A stretch of DNA of 64,000 bases from Oceanospirillum sp048268485 (GCA_048268485.1 JBLWVL010000012.1:27614-91613), one strand, 5' to 3'; numbered from the stretch's first letter, positions 16,598 through 26,092 are shown. Made by a program: numbers and translations. The notes: generated by a model not told the origin, from the letters alone.

Positions 16598-17866
16598 ATG
16601 ATTTTTAAAGAGTATGAGTCCGAAGTTCAGAGCTATTCGCGTTCTTTCCCGGTTGTTTTCACCCAGGCGAAAGGCAGCAAGCTGTTTGACGATAACGGAA
16701 ACGAGTACCTTGATTTTCTGGCAGGAGCCGGCTCTCTGAACTATGGCCACAACAACCCGCTGCTGAAAGAAAGCCTGATTGAGTATATCCAGAACGACGG
16801 CGTTGCCCACGGTCTGGATATGCACACCGAGGCAAAAGCAGGTTTTCTCGAGTCATTTCGCGACATTATTCTGAAACCGCGCGATCTGGACTATAAAGTA
16901 ATGTTTACCGGCCCAACCGGTGCAAACTGTGTTGAAGCTGCACTGAAGCTGGCCCGCAAAGTAACCGGCCGTCACAACATTGTTTCTTTCACTAATGGTT
17001 TCCACGGCTGCACTCTGGGAGCCCTGGCAGCAACCGGTAACAGCCACCACCGTGGCGGTGCAGGTCAGCCTCTGGGCGGTGTTACCCGCTTGCCATACGA
17101 TGGCTATCTGGGTGATAACTTTAATACCCTCGAACTGTTCAAGAAAATGCTGACTGACAATTCAAGCGGTCTGGATATGCCTGCTGCCGTCATTCTTGAA
17201 ATTGTGCAAGGTGAAGGCGGCCTGAATACCGCATCCGGTAAGTGGCTGAAAGAGCTATCTGCTATCTGTAAAGAGCATGGCATTTTGTTTATTGCCGATG
17301 ATATTCAGGCAGGCTGTGGCCGTACCGGTACTTTCTTCAGCTTCGACCAGTTTGATATCAAGCCGGATATCATCACTCTGTCCAAGTCACTAAGTGGCTT
17401 TGGTCTGCCGTTTGCGGTAACCCTGTTTGACCGTAAGCTGGATATCTGGAAGCCAGGCGAGCACAACGGTACTTTCCGTGGTAACAACCACGCCTTTGTC
17501 ACCGCGAAAAAAGCTCTGGAAACCTACTGGGCTGACGACAAATTCGCAAGCCATATTTATGCCCGCAGCGAACAGCTGAAGCTGGCCCTGAACAAAATCT
17601 GCGATAACTACCCTGAGCTGTACCGCAAGGGTCGTGGTCTGATGCAAGGCATCTGCTGCCCATCCGGCGATATTGCAGATGACATTACTTCTCTTTGCTT
17701 TAAAGAGAAGCTGATTATCGAAACCAGTGGCCCTGAAGGAGAAGTGGTTAAATGCTTCCCTCCTCTGACGGTGTCTGAAGAAGAGATGGCTCACGGCCTG
17801 AACATTCTTGAGCAAGCTTTTGATCAGTACTTCAGCGCTCACATGGAGCTGAAAAAAGCCAGCTAA
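16598..17866 (+). CDS. ectB: Diaminobutyrate--2-oxoglutarate transaminase EctB
   Basis: PLP enzyme converting aspartate semialdehyde to L-2,4-diaminobutyrate, the first committed step to ectoine; 422 residues. It has FTGPTGANCVEAALKLAR (about 103-120), the cofactor Asp in FIADDIQAGCGRTG (231-244) and the PLP lysine Lys263 in TLSKSLSGFGLP. The ATG at 16598 has GGAG at 16588-16591; a TTG four codons earlier is within the ribosome site and is unlikely. It ends at a terminator rather than running directly into ectC. Confidence 0.96.
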   Translation: MIFKEYESEVQSYSRSFPVVFTQAKGSKLFDDNGNEYLDFLAGAGSLNYGHNNPLLKESLIEYIQNDGVAHGLDMHTEAKAGFLESFRDIILKPRDLDYKVMFTGPTGANCVEAALKLARKVTGRHNIVSFTNGFHGCTLGALAATGNSHHRGGAGQPLGGVTRLPYDGYLGDNFNTLELFKKMLTDNSSGLDMPAAVILEIVQGEGGLNTASGKWLKELSAICKEHGILFIADDIQAGCGRTGTFFSFDQFDIKPDIITLSKSLSGFGLPFAVTLFDRKLDIWKPGEHNGTFRGNNHAFVTAKKALETYWADDKFASHIYARSEQLKLALNKICDNYPELYRKGRGLMQGICCPSGDIADDITSLCFKEKLIIETSGPEGEVVKCFPPLTVSEEEMAHGLNILEQAFDQYFSAHMELKKAS

Positions 17867-17887
17867 GGCTAATTTCAGCAATCGAAG

Positions 17888-17914
17888 AAAGAGCCGCCCA
17901 AGGCGGCTCTTTTT
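17888..17914 (+). terminator. Terminator between ectB and ectC
   Basis: AAAGAGCCGCC (17888-17898), loop CAA, GGCGGCTCTTT and further T residues to 17914. It sits 22 nt after ectB and would separate ectAB from ectC, or reduce read-through into it. Confidence 0.85.
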
Positions 17915-17981
17915 GTTAAAGGCCACCGAAACACCGGCCTGCCTGCTTTAAGCTAATGCTTTATAGCCTATGGCAAAGTAA

Positions 17982-17994
17982 CGTTTAATAAACG
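17982..17994. promoter_or_regulatory. Palindrome upstream of ectC
   Basis: CGTTTA-A-TAAACG, an inverted repeat 41 nt before the ectC ATG, followed by AACG-ATTGTT-CGTT (17991-18004). It may be an operator in a dedicated ectC promoter. It fits the PsrA consensus poorly. Confidence 0.35.
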
Positions 17995-18034
17995 ATTGTT
18001 CGTTTTCTGTTTATTTCATTTTTGAGGTATTAAC

Positions 18035-18439
18035 ATGATTGTTCGTCAACTGCAGGAAGTAGAAAAAACCGATCGCTGCGTCAAATCCGACAACTGGAAA
18101 AGCGTTCGCATGTCGCTAAAAAACGACAACATGGGCTTCTCGTTTCATATCACTACCATCTACGCAGGTACAGAAACACCCATCCACTACCAAAACCACC
18201 TGGAGACCGTGTACTGCATTAGCGGATATGGTGAAGTGGAGACCGTTGAAGATGGCAAGATTTATCCAATCAGCCCGGGCACCATCTATATTCTGGACAA
18301 ACATGACAAACACCTACTCCGTGCCCACGAAGGCGAAGATATAGTATTCGCCTGTGCATTCAATCCGCCACTGAACGGCAAAGAAGTTCATGACGAGAAT
18401 GGTGTCTATCCTCTGGAAGCCGAGGAAGTTGCAGAATAA
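18035..18439 (+). CDS. ectC: L-ectoine synthase EctC
   Basis: Cupin-fold dehydratase that closes N-acetyl-diaminobutyrate into ectoine; 134 residues. It shows the cupin metal/substrate segments PIHYQNHLETVYCISGYGEVE (roughly 49-69) and LDKHDKHLLRAH, plus FACAFNPPLNG. GAGGT precedes the ATG. It is downstream of ectAB but separated by a terminator and a 168-nt gap with a palindrome, so it may have its own promoter. No ectD hydroxylase or specialised aspartokinase is adjacent. Confidence 0.96.
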   Translation: MIVRQLQEVEKTDRCVKSDNWKSVRMSLKNDNMGFSFHITTIYAGTETPIHYQNHLETVYCISGYGEVETVEDGKIYPISPGTIYILDKHDKHLLRAHEGEDIVFACAFNPPLNGKEVHDENGVYPLEAEEVAE

Positions 18440-18464
18440 CCTCCCGCCATTCTGCAAACCCGTA

Positions 18465-18500
18465 AAAAAGCCGCTGACAACTCATCGTCAGCGGCTTTTT
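18465..18500. terminator. Bidirectional terminator between ectC and the RarD-like gene
   Basis: AAAAAGCCGCTGAC (18465-18478), 8-nt loop, GTCAGCGGCTTTTT (18487-18500). A 14-bp stem with U-tracts in both directions between convergent genes. Confidence 0.88.
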
Positions 18501-18517
18501 AGTACCCCTTTGCTTTA

Positions 18518-19414
18518 TCAAACCCCGCCAGAGTCAGGATAACGCCTTGAACGCCACACCTTCTGAGCTCCCTCCGTCACCAACAACCCCACAGCCGTCC
18601 AGATAGCGATATAGGTCAGCCACTCATGATCTGCAATGCTTTCTCCCAGCAACAACGAGACAAACACCAGAAGTACAGGCTCAAGGTAGCTTAACAGGCC
18701 AAACAGACTGAAGGTCAGCAGCTTGGCCGACAACAGATAGAAGATCAGCGCCAGCGCACTGATAAGACCAAGACCAATAACCAACCACCAGAGTGCTGGG
18801 TTAGCAGAAAAGGCCACGCCATCGCTCTGAATCAAGGCAAACCAGAGCGCCACCGGAAGCAACAGAAACATATCACACCAGATGCCACCAAGATGGTCAT
18901 TCCCCTGCCAGCGGCGTAGCAGAAAGTAAAATGGGTAACCCAGGGCCACAACAAAGGTTTCCCAGGAAACACCTCCTGTTTGCCAGACCTGATTTGTAAC
19001 TCCTATCAATGCTGCTACTACCGCTAAAACCTGCAGGAATGACAACTGCTCTTTATAAACAAACCGACCCAGAACAACCATTACCAACGGCATCATAAAG
19101 TACCCCAACGAAACAGGCAGACCACGACCATTAACCGGAGCCCACATAAAGATCCATAGCTGAACCCCCACCAAAAAGGCAGATAAAGGCAGGCCAACCC
19201 ATAGCAGAGGACGCCGTTTAACCTCATTAAACAGAGAACTCACCAAGCGCCACTCACCGCTCAACCATAGATAAAGACTGATGCCCGGTAATGTCAGCAG
19301 CATTCTCCAACCAAAAATCTGCTCAGCATCCAGCGGACTCAGCCAGACCGGATAATAGTAAAGCAGGGCAAACATAAACGCAGAAGACAGTAATAACGTC
19401 ACACCATTTGCCAC
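18518..19414 (-). CDS. rarD: EamA-family permease, RarD type
   Basis: An inner-membrane drug/metabolite transporter superfamily protein of 298 residues with about ten hydrophobic helices. The start MANGVTLLLSSAFMFALLYYY and the EQIFGWRMLLTLP segment match RarD proteins. The substrate is unknown for the family. The GTG at 19414 has AGGAGG 6 nt upstream; the TTG at 19420 overlaps that site. It lies between the ect genes and their likely regulator, so a link to solute stress is possible but unproven. Confidence 0.85.
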   Translation of the reverse strand: MANGVTLLLSSAFMFALLYYYPVWLSPLDAEQIFGWRMLLTLPGISLYLWLSGEWRLVSSLFNEVKRRPLLWVGLPLSAFLVGVQLWIFMWAPVNGRGLPVSLGYFMMPLVMVVLGRFVYKEQLSFLQVLAVVAALIGVTNQVWQTGGVSWETFVVALGYPFYFLLRRWQGNDHLGGIWCDMFLLLPVALWFALIQSDGVAFSANPALWWLVIGLGLISALALIFYLLSAKLLTFSLFGLLSYLEPVLLVFVSLLLGESIADHEWLTYIAIWTAVGLLVTEGAQKVWRSRRYPDSGGV

Positions 19415-19780
19415 AATCAACCTCCTGAATCTTTCCCGGGAAACATCAAAGAAAGGAATATTAGTACCCTAATAAGTAAAAGCGGCGATATTAACAGCTT
19501 TCTGGCAAAGAGACAGGCGATCTATAAATATCTTTTATTTTTCAACAAGTTAATTATATCCTTCGCCAAAAATCACATGGAGCACAAAAAAAACCATGCC
19601 CCGAAAAAAAACAACACTCAGTAATAGTCTGCTCATGGGCTTTATTTGACATTTATTTCAGGTAATCTGGGCAGTTTGGGCTAGCTAATGCCCACAAACC
19701 CGTTATCATTGCGGACTAGGGCATAAATCCTTGCAAAGCATCTATTTATAGACTCACAAACAGGTAATTTAAGAAGACTC
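19415..19780. other. Divergent spacer, RarD-like gene / MarR gene
   Basis: 366 nt with no gene. It is A/T-rich, with a TTGACA hexamer at 19646-19651 that lacks a well-spaced -10. No clear operator is seen. Confidence 0.4.
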
Positions 19781-20263
19781 ATGCAATCGTACGAAGAAGT
19801 TCTTGTGGCTATCCGCCAAATTATTCGCGGTATCGATCTACATTCCAGAAAGCTTAATAAAAGCACTGGCCTGACCGGTCCACAGCTGGTTATTCTGCAG
19901 GAACTTGAGAAAGGTGGAGAAAACTACACTATTCGTCAGCTGTCTCAGATGGTAAATCTGAGCCAGGCCACGGTAACCACCATTCTGGATCGTCTTGAAG
20001 CCAAAGGCCTGGTGGTTCGCCAGCGCAGCACCATCGATAAGCGGAAAGTACATGTGCTACTGACCGACAAAGGCAATGAGCTTCTAAGTGATTCTCCAAC
20101 GGCACTGCAGGAAGAATTTATCACCAAGTTTCAGAGCCTTGAGAGCTGGGAGCAAAACCTACTGTTATCCTCTGTACAGCGCATTGCTCAAATGATGAAT
20201 GCTGAAAAGCTGGACGCAGCGCCGTATCTGGAGGTCAGCAGCTTTACTCAGGAAAAGAAATAA
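19781..20263 (+). CDS. MarR-family regulator, CosR/EctR-like
   Basis: A 160-residue winged-helix repressor. The N-terminus (SYEEVLVAIRQIIRGIDLHSRKLN), the recognition region LSQATVTTILDRLEAKGLV (about 65-83), the wing RQRSTIDKRKVHVLLT and the tail WEQNLLLSSVQRIAQMMNAEKLDAAPYLE closely follow CosR of Vibrio and EctR1 of methylotrophs, which repress ectoine genes at low salt. It is located 1.3 kb from ectC. A role as the local ect regulator is strong inference from family and context. Confidence 0.85.
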   Translation: MQSYEEVLVAIRQIIRGIDLHSRKLNKSTGLTGPQLVILQELEKGGENYTIRQLSQMVNLSQATVTTILDRLEAKGLVVRQRSTIDKRKVHVLLTDKGNELLSDSPTALQEEFITKFQSLESWEQNLLLSSVQRIAQMMNAEKLDAAPYLEVSSFTQEKK

Positions 20264-20414
20264 CAGAACAAACACCTCAGATCACCGCTCCGATAAAGAC
20301 GACGCCAACTACAACACTAACCCTCAGCGCTACCTCGCCTGTAGATCAATAGTGCACCTGTAGCCCGCGTCGTTTTTTTTGCCTCTCTTTAGACCGACAA
20401 TTCAGGTTGCCACT

Positions 20415-21566
20415 ATGGAACAACTTAATACCCCCCAGGGCCAGTTCAATCTCAATCGCTTTCCTGTGAAGCCTAAAGATACCTTACGCGCCTGGGATGC
20501 TGCCGATGAGTATATTCTGAGGCATCTGGATGATGAGCAGATCCCTACTGACGGCAACATCCTGATTATGAATGACAGCTTTGGCGCACTCAGCACAGTC
20601 CTCGCCCATGCAAAACCAACCATGCTGAGTGACTCTTACCTGGCTGAGCAAGGTTTAAAGCAGAATCTGAAGCAAAATAACATCACCCCAGACCAGGTCT
20701 GTTTTATCAATAGCCTGCAAACACCGGAAAAACCACTGGACCTGGTACTAATCAAAATTCCGAAAAGCCATGCAATGCTGGAGGAACAGCTACACCGCAT
20801 CCGTCCTTTTGTTCATACCGGAACTCGTATTATTGCCGGAGCGATGACCAAGTGGGTACACACCAATACCCTAAAGCTGTTTGAGCGCCTGATCGGCCCA
20901 ACCAAAACCTCGTTGGCAGTCAAAAAAGCGCGCCTGATCTTTTCTGATGTGGTCGAGCTGAATCTGCCAGAGAACCCCTATCCACTGACACTGGACCTGA
21001 AAAACGAGCAGTTCACCCATAACCACTACATTCTGAGCAACCACGCCAATGTTTTCTCCCGCGAGAGTATGGATATCGGCTCCCGCTTCTTTCTACAGAC
21101 TCTGCAACAGGAAAATATCAGCTCAGAAGAGGCTCTTTCCATTGTCGATCTTGGCTGCGGCAACGGTGTTGTAGGCCTTATCGCTGCGGAGCGTTTCCCT
21201 AACGCGAACCTGCACTTTGTCGACGAGTCCTATATGGCAGTGGATTCTGCCCGCATCAACTTTCAGCGCGCCTTCCCGGAGCGGGAAGCCAGGTTTACCG
21301 CTACCGATTGCCTGACCGCTCTGAAAGCCAACAGCACGGATCTGATTCTGAACAACCCACCTTTTCACCAGCAAAATGTAGTGGGTGATTTTATTGCGCA
21401 ACAGATGTTCAGAGAGTCCAAAAAGGTACTAAAGAAAGGTGGTGCTCTTTGGATTGTTGGCAACCGACATCTTGGCTATCACACAGCACTCAAGCGCCTG
21501 ATGGGCAACTGCACTCTGGTCGCCGGAAATAAAAAGTTTGTGGTACTGAAAGCAGTTAAGCGCTAA
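20415..21566 (+). CDS. rlmG: 23S rRNA (guanine-N2)-methyltransferase RlmG
   Basis: SAM-dependent methyltransferase acting on G1835 of 23S rRNA; 383 residues. A degenerate N-terminal methyltransferase-like half is followed by the catalytic half with VDLGCGNGVVGLIAA and NPPFHQ, the motif of N2-guanine methyltransferases. The ATG at 20415 follows AGGT; the 12-codon upstream extension lacks family similarity. It is a stand-alone gene; a hairpin lies just downstream. Confidence 0.93.
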   Translation: MEQLNTPQGQFNLNRFPVKPKDTLRAWDAADEYILRHLDDEQIPTDGNILIMNDSFGALSTVLAHAKPTMLSDSYLAEQGLKQNLKQNNITPDQVCFINSLQTPEKPLDLVLIKIPKSHAMLEEQLHRIRPFVHTGTRIIAGAMTKWVHTNTLKLFERLIGPTKTSLAVKKARLIFSDVVELNLPENPYPLTLDLKNEQFTHNHYILSNHANVFSRESMDIGSRFFLQTLQQENISSEEALSIVDLGCGNGVVGLIAAERFPNANLHFVDESYMAVDSARINFQRAFPEREARFTATDCLTALKANSTDLILNNPPFHQQNVVGDFIAQQMFRESKKVLKKGGALWIVGNRHLGYHTALKRLMGNCTLVAGNKKFVVLKAVKR

Positions 21567-21585
21567 TAAAAAGCATACTGGGGAA

Positions 21586-21607
21586 AATACCCTCATTCGA
21601 GGGTATT
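21586..21607. terminator. Hairpin between rlmG and the DUF3124 gene
   Basis: AATACCCTC (21586-21594), loop ATTC, GAGGGTATT (21599-21607). A 9-bp perfect stem between convergent genes; the U-tracts are short. Confidence 0.55.
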
Positions 21608-21641
21608 ACATTATCTGCGGCTCTGATCCCGCTGCATTCGA

Positions 21642-22187
21642 TTACTCACACGGCAGCAATTTCACACTTCGGGATGAGAAGCTCAGTCCTTTTGTACCGC
21701 GATAACCCGCCATAACGGCTTCAATCAGCGGCTCCTGGGCGCTTTCATCGGTAGCCCAGTGCACAATGAAGTTAGCACCCGCTCCGCCGGAAAGGTTCTG
21801 CTGATCAATAACAAAAGACGCCGTTGCCATGGGAGCCAAAGCAAACCAGCCACTGATCAGGCTCTCCAGCTTTTCACCTCGGGTATCAAAGTAATCAACA
21901 CTTTTTATAATCAGTCGCTTATCTGCATTCATATTACGCACGCTCAGAGTAACGGCCAGTGGCACCTGAGAGCTCTCCGCAAGGTAGATATGCGAATAGG
22001 CCGGTACATACACAGAGCAATCACGAGTGGCTTTGACATCCTGTGGCTGTACACTGTAAAAATGACTTCCTTGTCCGGGACTCTTACGCACCTGTTCGCT
22101 ATAAGCGGGCTGCGCCAGTGCCAGAAGTAGCCCTGCCGCGGCAACACTTCTGCCAAATAATCCAGACCTGCGCATGGAACCTGTCAT
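21642..22187 (-). CDS. Exported DUF3124 protein
   Basis: A 181-residue protein with an N-terminal signal sequence (basic start, hydrophobic VAAAGLLLALAQPAYS, likely cleavage after Ala-Tyr-Ser). The mature part has the DUF3124 signature VYVPAYSHIYLAE, LSVRNMNADKRL, SVDYFDTRGEKLES and SGGAGANFIVHW. The family is periplasmic and of unknown function. The ATG at 22187 has AGGA 8 nt upstream; a GTG one codon earlier is less likely. Two cysteines remain after the signal (CSVYVP and the penultimate residue) and could form a disulfide. Confidence 0.82.
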   Translation of the reverse strand: MTGSMRRSGLFGRSVAAAGLLLALAQPAYSEQVRKSPGQGSHFYSVQPQDVKATRDCSVYVPAYSHIYLAESSQVPLAVTLSVRNMNADKRLIIKSVDYFDTRGEKLESLISGWFALAPMATASFVIDQQNLSGGAGANFIVHWATDESAQEPLIEAVMAGYRGTKGLSFSSRSVKLLPCE

Positions 22188-22284
22188 CACGTTATCCTCT
22201 TTCCTTGTATATCTTCAGCTGATTATACCCGCTCGCCGGACACAACATCCATCAGGCAGAGCAATCAACCCTTTCTGCAGACAT

Positions 22285-22314
22285 AAAAAAACCGGCCCCG
22301 TGAAGGAGGCCGGT
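22285..22314 (-). terminator. Terminator of fadBA
   Basis: ACCGGCC (22291-22297) and GGCCGGT (22308-22314) form the stem; read leftward it is followed by seven U residues. About 160 nt after the fadA stop. Confidence 0.7.
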
Positions 22315-22475
22315 ACTTCTAAGTAATATGTCACGTCCGTTGGCTCAGTCTTAGACGCAACGCAGAAGTTCAAAATGTGCAGGTGCCACTAGCTTTTAAC
22401 TAAAATATTAGCAAAAAGTGCTATGTTGGCTGACGTGCAGGCTCAGTTGCACGCCGGACAATCCGAGCATCTGGA

Positions 22476-23651
22476 TCACAGACGCTCGAATACGGTTGCC
22501 ACGCCCTGACCCATGCCGATACACATGGTCGCCAGACCGAGGGTTCCACCTTTCTGCTCCATAACGTTCAGCAGAGTGGTGGAGATACGGGTACCGGAGC
22601 AACCCAGAGGGTGGCCCAGTGCGATTGCACCGCCGTTCAGGTTTACTTTTTCATCAACCTTATCCAGCAGTTGCAAATCTTTCAGTACAGGAATCGCCTG
22701 CGCTGCGAAGGCTTCGTTCAGCTCAACGTAGTCGATATCATCAATGGTCAGACCCGCTGCTTTCAGAGCTTTCTGAGACGCAGGCACCGGACCGTAGCCC
22801 ATGATGGACGGATCACAACCCGCCACACCCATGGAGCGAATCTTAGCAATTGGCGTCAGGCCCAGTTCCTGTGCACGCTGCGCAGACATCACCAGCATGC
22901 CGGAAGCGCCTACAGACAGTGCAGAAGACTGACCCGCCGTTACTGTACCGTTACGTGGATCAAATACCGGGCGCAGAGCCGCCAGACTCTCCATGGAGGT
23001 CTCAGGGCGAATCACCTCATCATAGGTCACCAGTTTACGGAAACCTTCGGCATCATGGCCTTCAATACCGATAATCTCGTTATCAAAACGACCAGCCTGG
23101 GCCGCTTCATGCGCCAGACGGTGAGAACGTACACCCAGAGCATCCTGGTCTTCGCGGCTAACACCATGCATTTTTCCCAGTAACTCAGCAGTCAGGCCCA
23201 TCATCATGGCGGCTTTCGCTGCATACTTGGAAGCTGATGGATTAACATCAACGCCATGCATCATATCGACGTGACCCATATGCTCAACGCCACCCACCAT
23301 GTAAACATCACCCAGACCCGCCTGAATGTTAGCCGCTGCAATATGCAGGGCTGACATAGAAGAACCACACAGACGGTTAACTGTTTGCGCCGGTACAGTC
23401 TTAGGAATACGGGTCAGAATGGATGCGTTGCGGGCGATATCATAGCCCTGCTCCAACGTCTGGTTTACACACCCCCAAACAATGTCATCAATCTCAACAG
23501 GGTCCAGACCTGTATTACGATCCAGCAGACCTTCCATTACAGCAGCGGACAATTCTTCAGCACGAACATTGCGGAAAGCACCATTCTTTGCTTTCGCCAT
23601 GGCGCTACGGGCGCCATCTACAATTACTGCATCACGAGGATTCAGGCTCAT
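22476..23651 (-). CDS. fadA: 3-ketoacyl-CoA thiolase, beta subunit FadA
   Basis: Cleaves 3-ketoacyl-CoA to acetyl-CoA in aerobic beta-oxidation and forms an alpha2-beta2 complex with FadB. The 391-residue product has the nucleophilic Cys95 in NRLCGSSMSAL, the GHPLGCSGTR active-site loop and Cys377 near the C-terminus (MCIGMGQG). An AGGAGA site precedes the ATG. It lies 138 nt downstream of fadB on the same strand, the standard fadBA order. Confidence 0.96.
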   Translation of the reverse strand: MSLNPRDAVIVDGARSAMAKAKNGAFRNVRAEELSAAVMEGLLDRNTGLDPVEIDDIVWGCVNQTLEQGYDIARNASILTRIPKTVPAQTVNRLCGSSMSALHIAAANIQAGLGDVYMVGGVEHMGHVDMMHGVDVNPSASKYAAKAAMMMGLTAELLGKMHGVSREDQDALGVRSHRLAHEAAQAGRFDNEIIGIEGHDAEGFRKLVTYDEVIRPETSMESLAALRPVFDPRNGTVTAGQSSALSVGASGMLVMSAQRAQELGLTPIAKIRSMGVAGCDPSIMGYGPVPASQKALKAAGLTIDDIDYVELNEAFAAQAIPVLKDLQLLDKVDEKVNLNGGAIALGHPLGCSGTRISTTLLNVMEQKGGTLGLATMCIGMGQGVATVFERL

Positions 23652-23789
23652 GATCTTCTCCTAAATTTTTTGTTCTGGTTCCGGCTGAATCAGGTTTTAC
23701 ACTCTGTATTCAACCGGATATCGCAGTTCGGTTTATCAGCTTGAGTCTAAGCTCAGACTGATTGACATGGCTGTCTTGGCCCGAGGACC

Positions 23790-25937
23790 TTAGAAGTAAG
23801 TTTTACCTTCAGCAGCCATTGCGCGCATTTTCTCAGTCGGCTGGTACAAAGGACCCAGCTCTTCAGCGTACTTGTCTGCCATCGCACAGAAGGCCTCAAG
23901 GCCGATGCTGTCAATATAGCGCAGCGCACCACCACGGAATGGAGGGAAACCGATACCAAAGATCAGACCCATGTCTGCCTCAGACGCTGTCTCTACGATG
24001 CCATCTTCCAGACAGCGAACCGTCTCGATGCACAGAGGAATCATCATACGCTCGATGATAGCTTCATCAGTCAGTTCACGATTGTCCTGAACCAGAGGTT
24101 TCAGCAGTTCGTAAGCCGTCTCATCCACCACTTTCTTCGCACGACCTTTACGATCTTCTTCGTAAGCGTAGAAACCCAGCTTGTTTTTCTGACCCAGGCG
24201 CTCAGCTTTGTACATCACATTCAGAGCGGTAGTACCTTCACGAGCCATGCGATCCGGGAAACCTGCCGCCATCACATTGTTGGCGTGTTCAGCCGTATCC
24301 ATGCCCACAACATCCAGCAGGTATGCAGGGCCCATCGGCCAACCGAACTTTTCCATCACCTTATCGACACGCTGGAAGTCCGCACCGTGCTCGATCAGGC
24401 TCATAAAGCCACCGAAGTAAGGGAACAGAATACGGTTTACCAGGAAGCCCGGGCAGTCATTTACAACAACCGGGGTCTTGCCCATTTTCTTAGCGTAAGC
24501 AACGGTCGCAGCGATCGCTTTCTCACTGGTTTTCTCACCGCGAATCACCTCAACCAGCGGCATCTTATGTACCGGGTTAAAGAAGTGCATACCGCAGAAG
24601 TTTTCCGGACGCTTCAGATTCTCTGCCAGAGAGGTAATCGAGATCGTAGAAGTATTAGACGTCAGGATGGTATCTTCAGACACTTGGTCTTCCAGCTCAG
24701 CCAGAACCGCACCTTTAACTTTCGGATTTTCAACAACGGCTTCCACCACCAGATCAACGTCACCGAAGTCACCGTAGCTCAGGGTTGGACGAATTGCATT
24801 CAGGGCATCAGCCATCTGCGCCGGCGTCATGCGTTTGCGCTCAACGCGCTTGGCCAGCAGCTTTTTAGCTTCATCAAGGCCCAGCTGCAGTGCTGGCTCA
24901 TTGATATCCTTCATCATGATTGGCGTGCCTTTATAGGCAGACTGGTAAGCAATACCACCACCCATAATACCGGCACCCAGTACCGCCGCTTTATTTACCG
25001 GCTGAGCATCTTTCTCGTACGCCCCGGACTTCTTCTTCAGCAGCTGGTCATTCAGGAACAGCCCCACCAGGCTGTTAGCCACTGGCGTACGCGCCATACG
25101 GGCAAAGCTTTTCGCTTCTGCTTTCTGTGCCTTCTCACGACCTTCAGAGGCACCTTTCTGCATGCTCTTGATCGCTTCGATCGGTGCAGGATAGTGAGGC
25201 CCAGCCTGACCAGCTACAAAGCCCTTCGCTGTCTCGAAAGACATCATGGACTCGATCATATTCAGCTTCAGCGGCTCCAGTTTTTCCTGGCGCTTCGCCT
25301 GCCAGTTCAGTTTTCCGGCATTCGCTTCTTTGATCAGGTCAATCGCCGCTGAGTCCAGCTTATCAGGTGCAACAACCGCATCCAGCGCCCCTTCTTTCAG
25401 GGCTGCTTCAGCTTTCTTCTCTTTGGTCGCACAAATCCACTCAATCGCATTGTCATTACCGATAATACGCGGCAGACGTACTGTGCCACCCCAACCAGGG
25501 ATAATACCCAGTTTAACTTCCGGCAGACCCACACGAGCAGCAGTAGAACCTACACGGTAATCTGTGGTCAGGCAGATCTCAAAACCACCACCCAGGGCGA
25601 TACCGTTGATAGCCGTCACGGTTGGGTACGGCAGATCTTCAACTCGGTTAAAGATCTGATGTACCGCCATATTCATCTCAACCAGTTCTTCTTCAGACTG
25701 GCCGAAAGCATCGTGAAATTCAGTGATGTCTGCACCCACGATAAAGACGTCTTTAGCACTGCGAATCACCAGACCTTTAATACCTTCAGCCTTTACCAGA
25801 GCCTGAGTCGCATCATCCAGTTCCTGAATCGTCACCTTGTTGAATTTGTTGACGGATTCACCCTGCAGATCAAAGGTCAGCTCAGCAATACCGCCTTCAA
25901 TCTCTTTTACCGTGATGGCTTTACCTGCGTAAATCAT
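23790..25937 (-). CDS. fadB: Fatty acid oxidation complex alpha subunit FadB
   Basis: Multifunctional enoyl-CoA hydratase/isomerase and 3-hydroxyacyl-CoA dehydrogenase, 715 residues. The N-terminal crotonase domain has NGIALGGGFE and catalytic Glu120 and Glu140. The dehydrogenase half has the NAD motif VLGAGIMGGGIAY (about 317-329) and GMHFFNPVHKMPLVEV. The family start MIYAGKAITVK and a GGGGAG ribosome site fix the start at 25937; the frame continues 24 codons upstream without family similarity. PsrA-like boxes lie 132-169 nt upstream. Confidence 0.96.
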   Translation of the reverse strand: MIYAGKAITVKEIEGGIAELTFDLQGESVNKFNKVTIQELDDATQALVKAEGIKGLVIRSAKDVFIVGADITEFHDAFGQSEEELVEMNMAVHQIFNRVEDLPYPTVTAINGIALGGGFEICLTTDYRVGSTAARVGLPEVKLGIIPGWGGTVRLPRIIGNDNAIEWICATKEKKAEAALKEGALDAVVAPDKLDSAAIDLIKEANAGKLNWQAKRQEKLEPLKLNMIESMMSFETAKGFVAGQAGPHYPAPIEAIKSMQKGASEGREKAQKAEAKSFARMARTPVANSLVGLFLNDQLLKKKSGAYEKDAQPVNKAAVLGAGIMGGGIAYQSAYKGTPIMMKDINEPALQLGLDEAKKLLAKRVERKRMTPAQMADALNAIRPTLSYGDFGDVDLVVEAVVENPKVKGAVLAELEDQVSEDTILTSNTSTISITSLAENLKRPENFCGMHFFNPVHKMPLVEVIRGEKTSEKAIAATVAYAKKMGKTPVVVNDCPGFLVNRILFPYFGGFMSLIEHGADFQRVDKVMEKFGWPMGPAYLLDVVGMDTAEHANNVMAAGFPDRMAREGTTALNVMYKAERLGQKNKLGFYAYEEDRKGRAKKVVDETAYELLKPLVQDNRELTDEAIIERMMIPLCIETVRCLEDGIVETASEADMGLIFGIGFPPFRGGALRYIDSIGLEAFCAMADKYAEELGPLYQPTEKMRAMAAEGKTYF

Positions 25938-26068
25938 CCACTGCTCTCCCCATTGGGTCTTGGTTCTTTCCCTCAACTGACGACTTAATCCTTGTTGTTG
26001 TGATTGCACGTCAGCTGAAGCCAGTTGTTCTATTGCACGAACTCTGTGTTGTTAAACGATGGATTTTG

Positions 26069-26080
26069 CAACCATGTTTC
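26069..26080. promoter_or_regulatory. PsrA-like box 2 upstream of fadB
   Basis: CAACC-AT-GTTTC, matching (G/C)AAAC-N2-4-GTTT(G/C) except one base, and 24 nt from the other box. Confidence 0.45.
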
Positions 26081-26092
26081 ATACAGATATTT

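Noticed and set aside
17990..18003. Possible PsrA box upstream of ectC (AAAC-GATT-GTTC)
   Set aside because: It misses two consensus positions and ectoine genes are not known PsrA targets.
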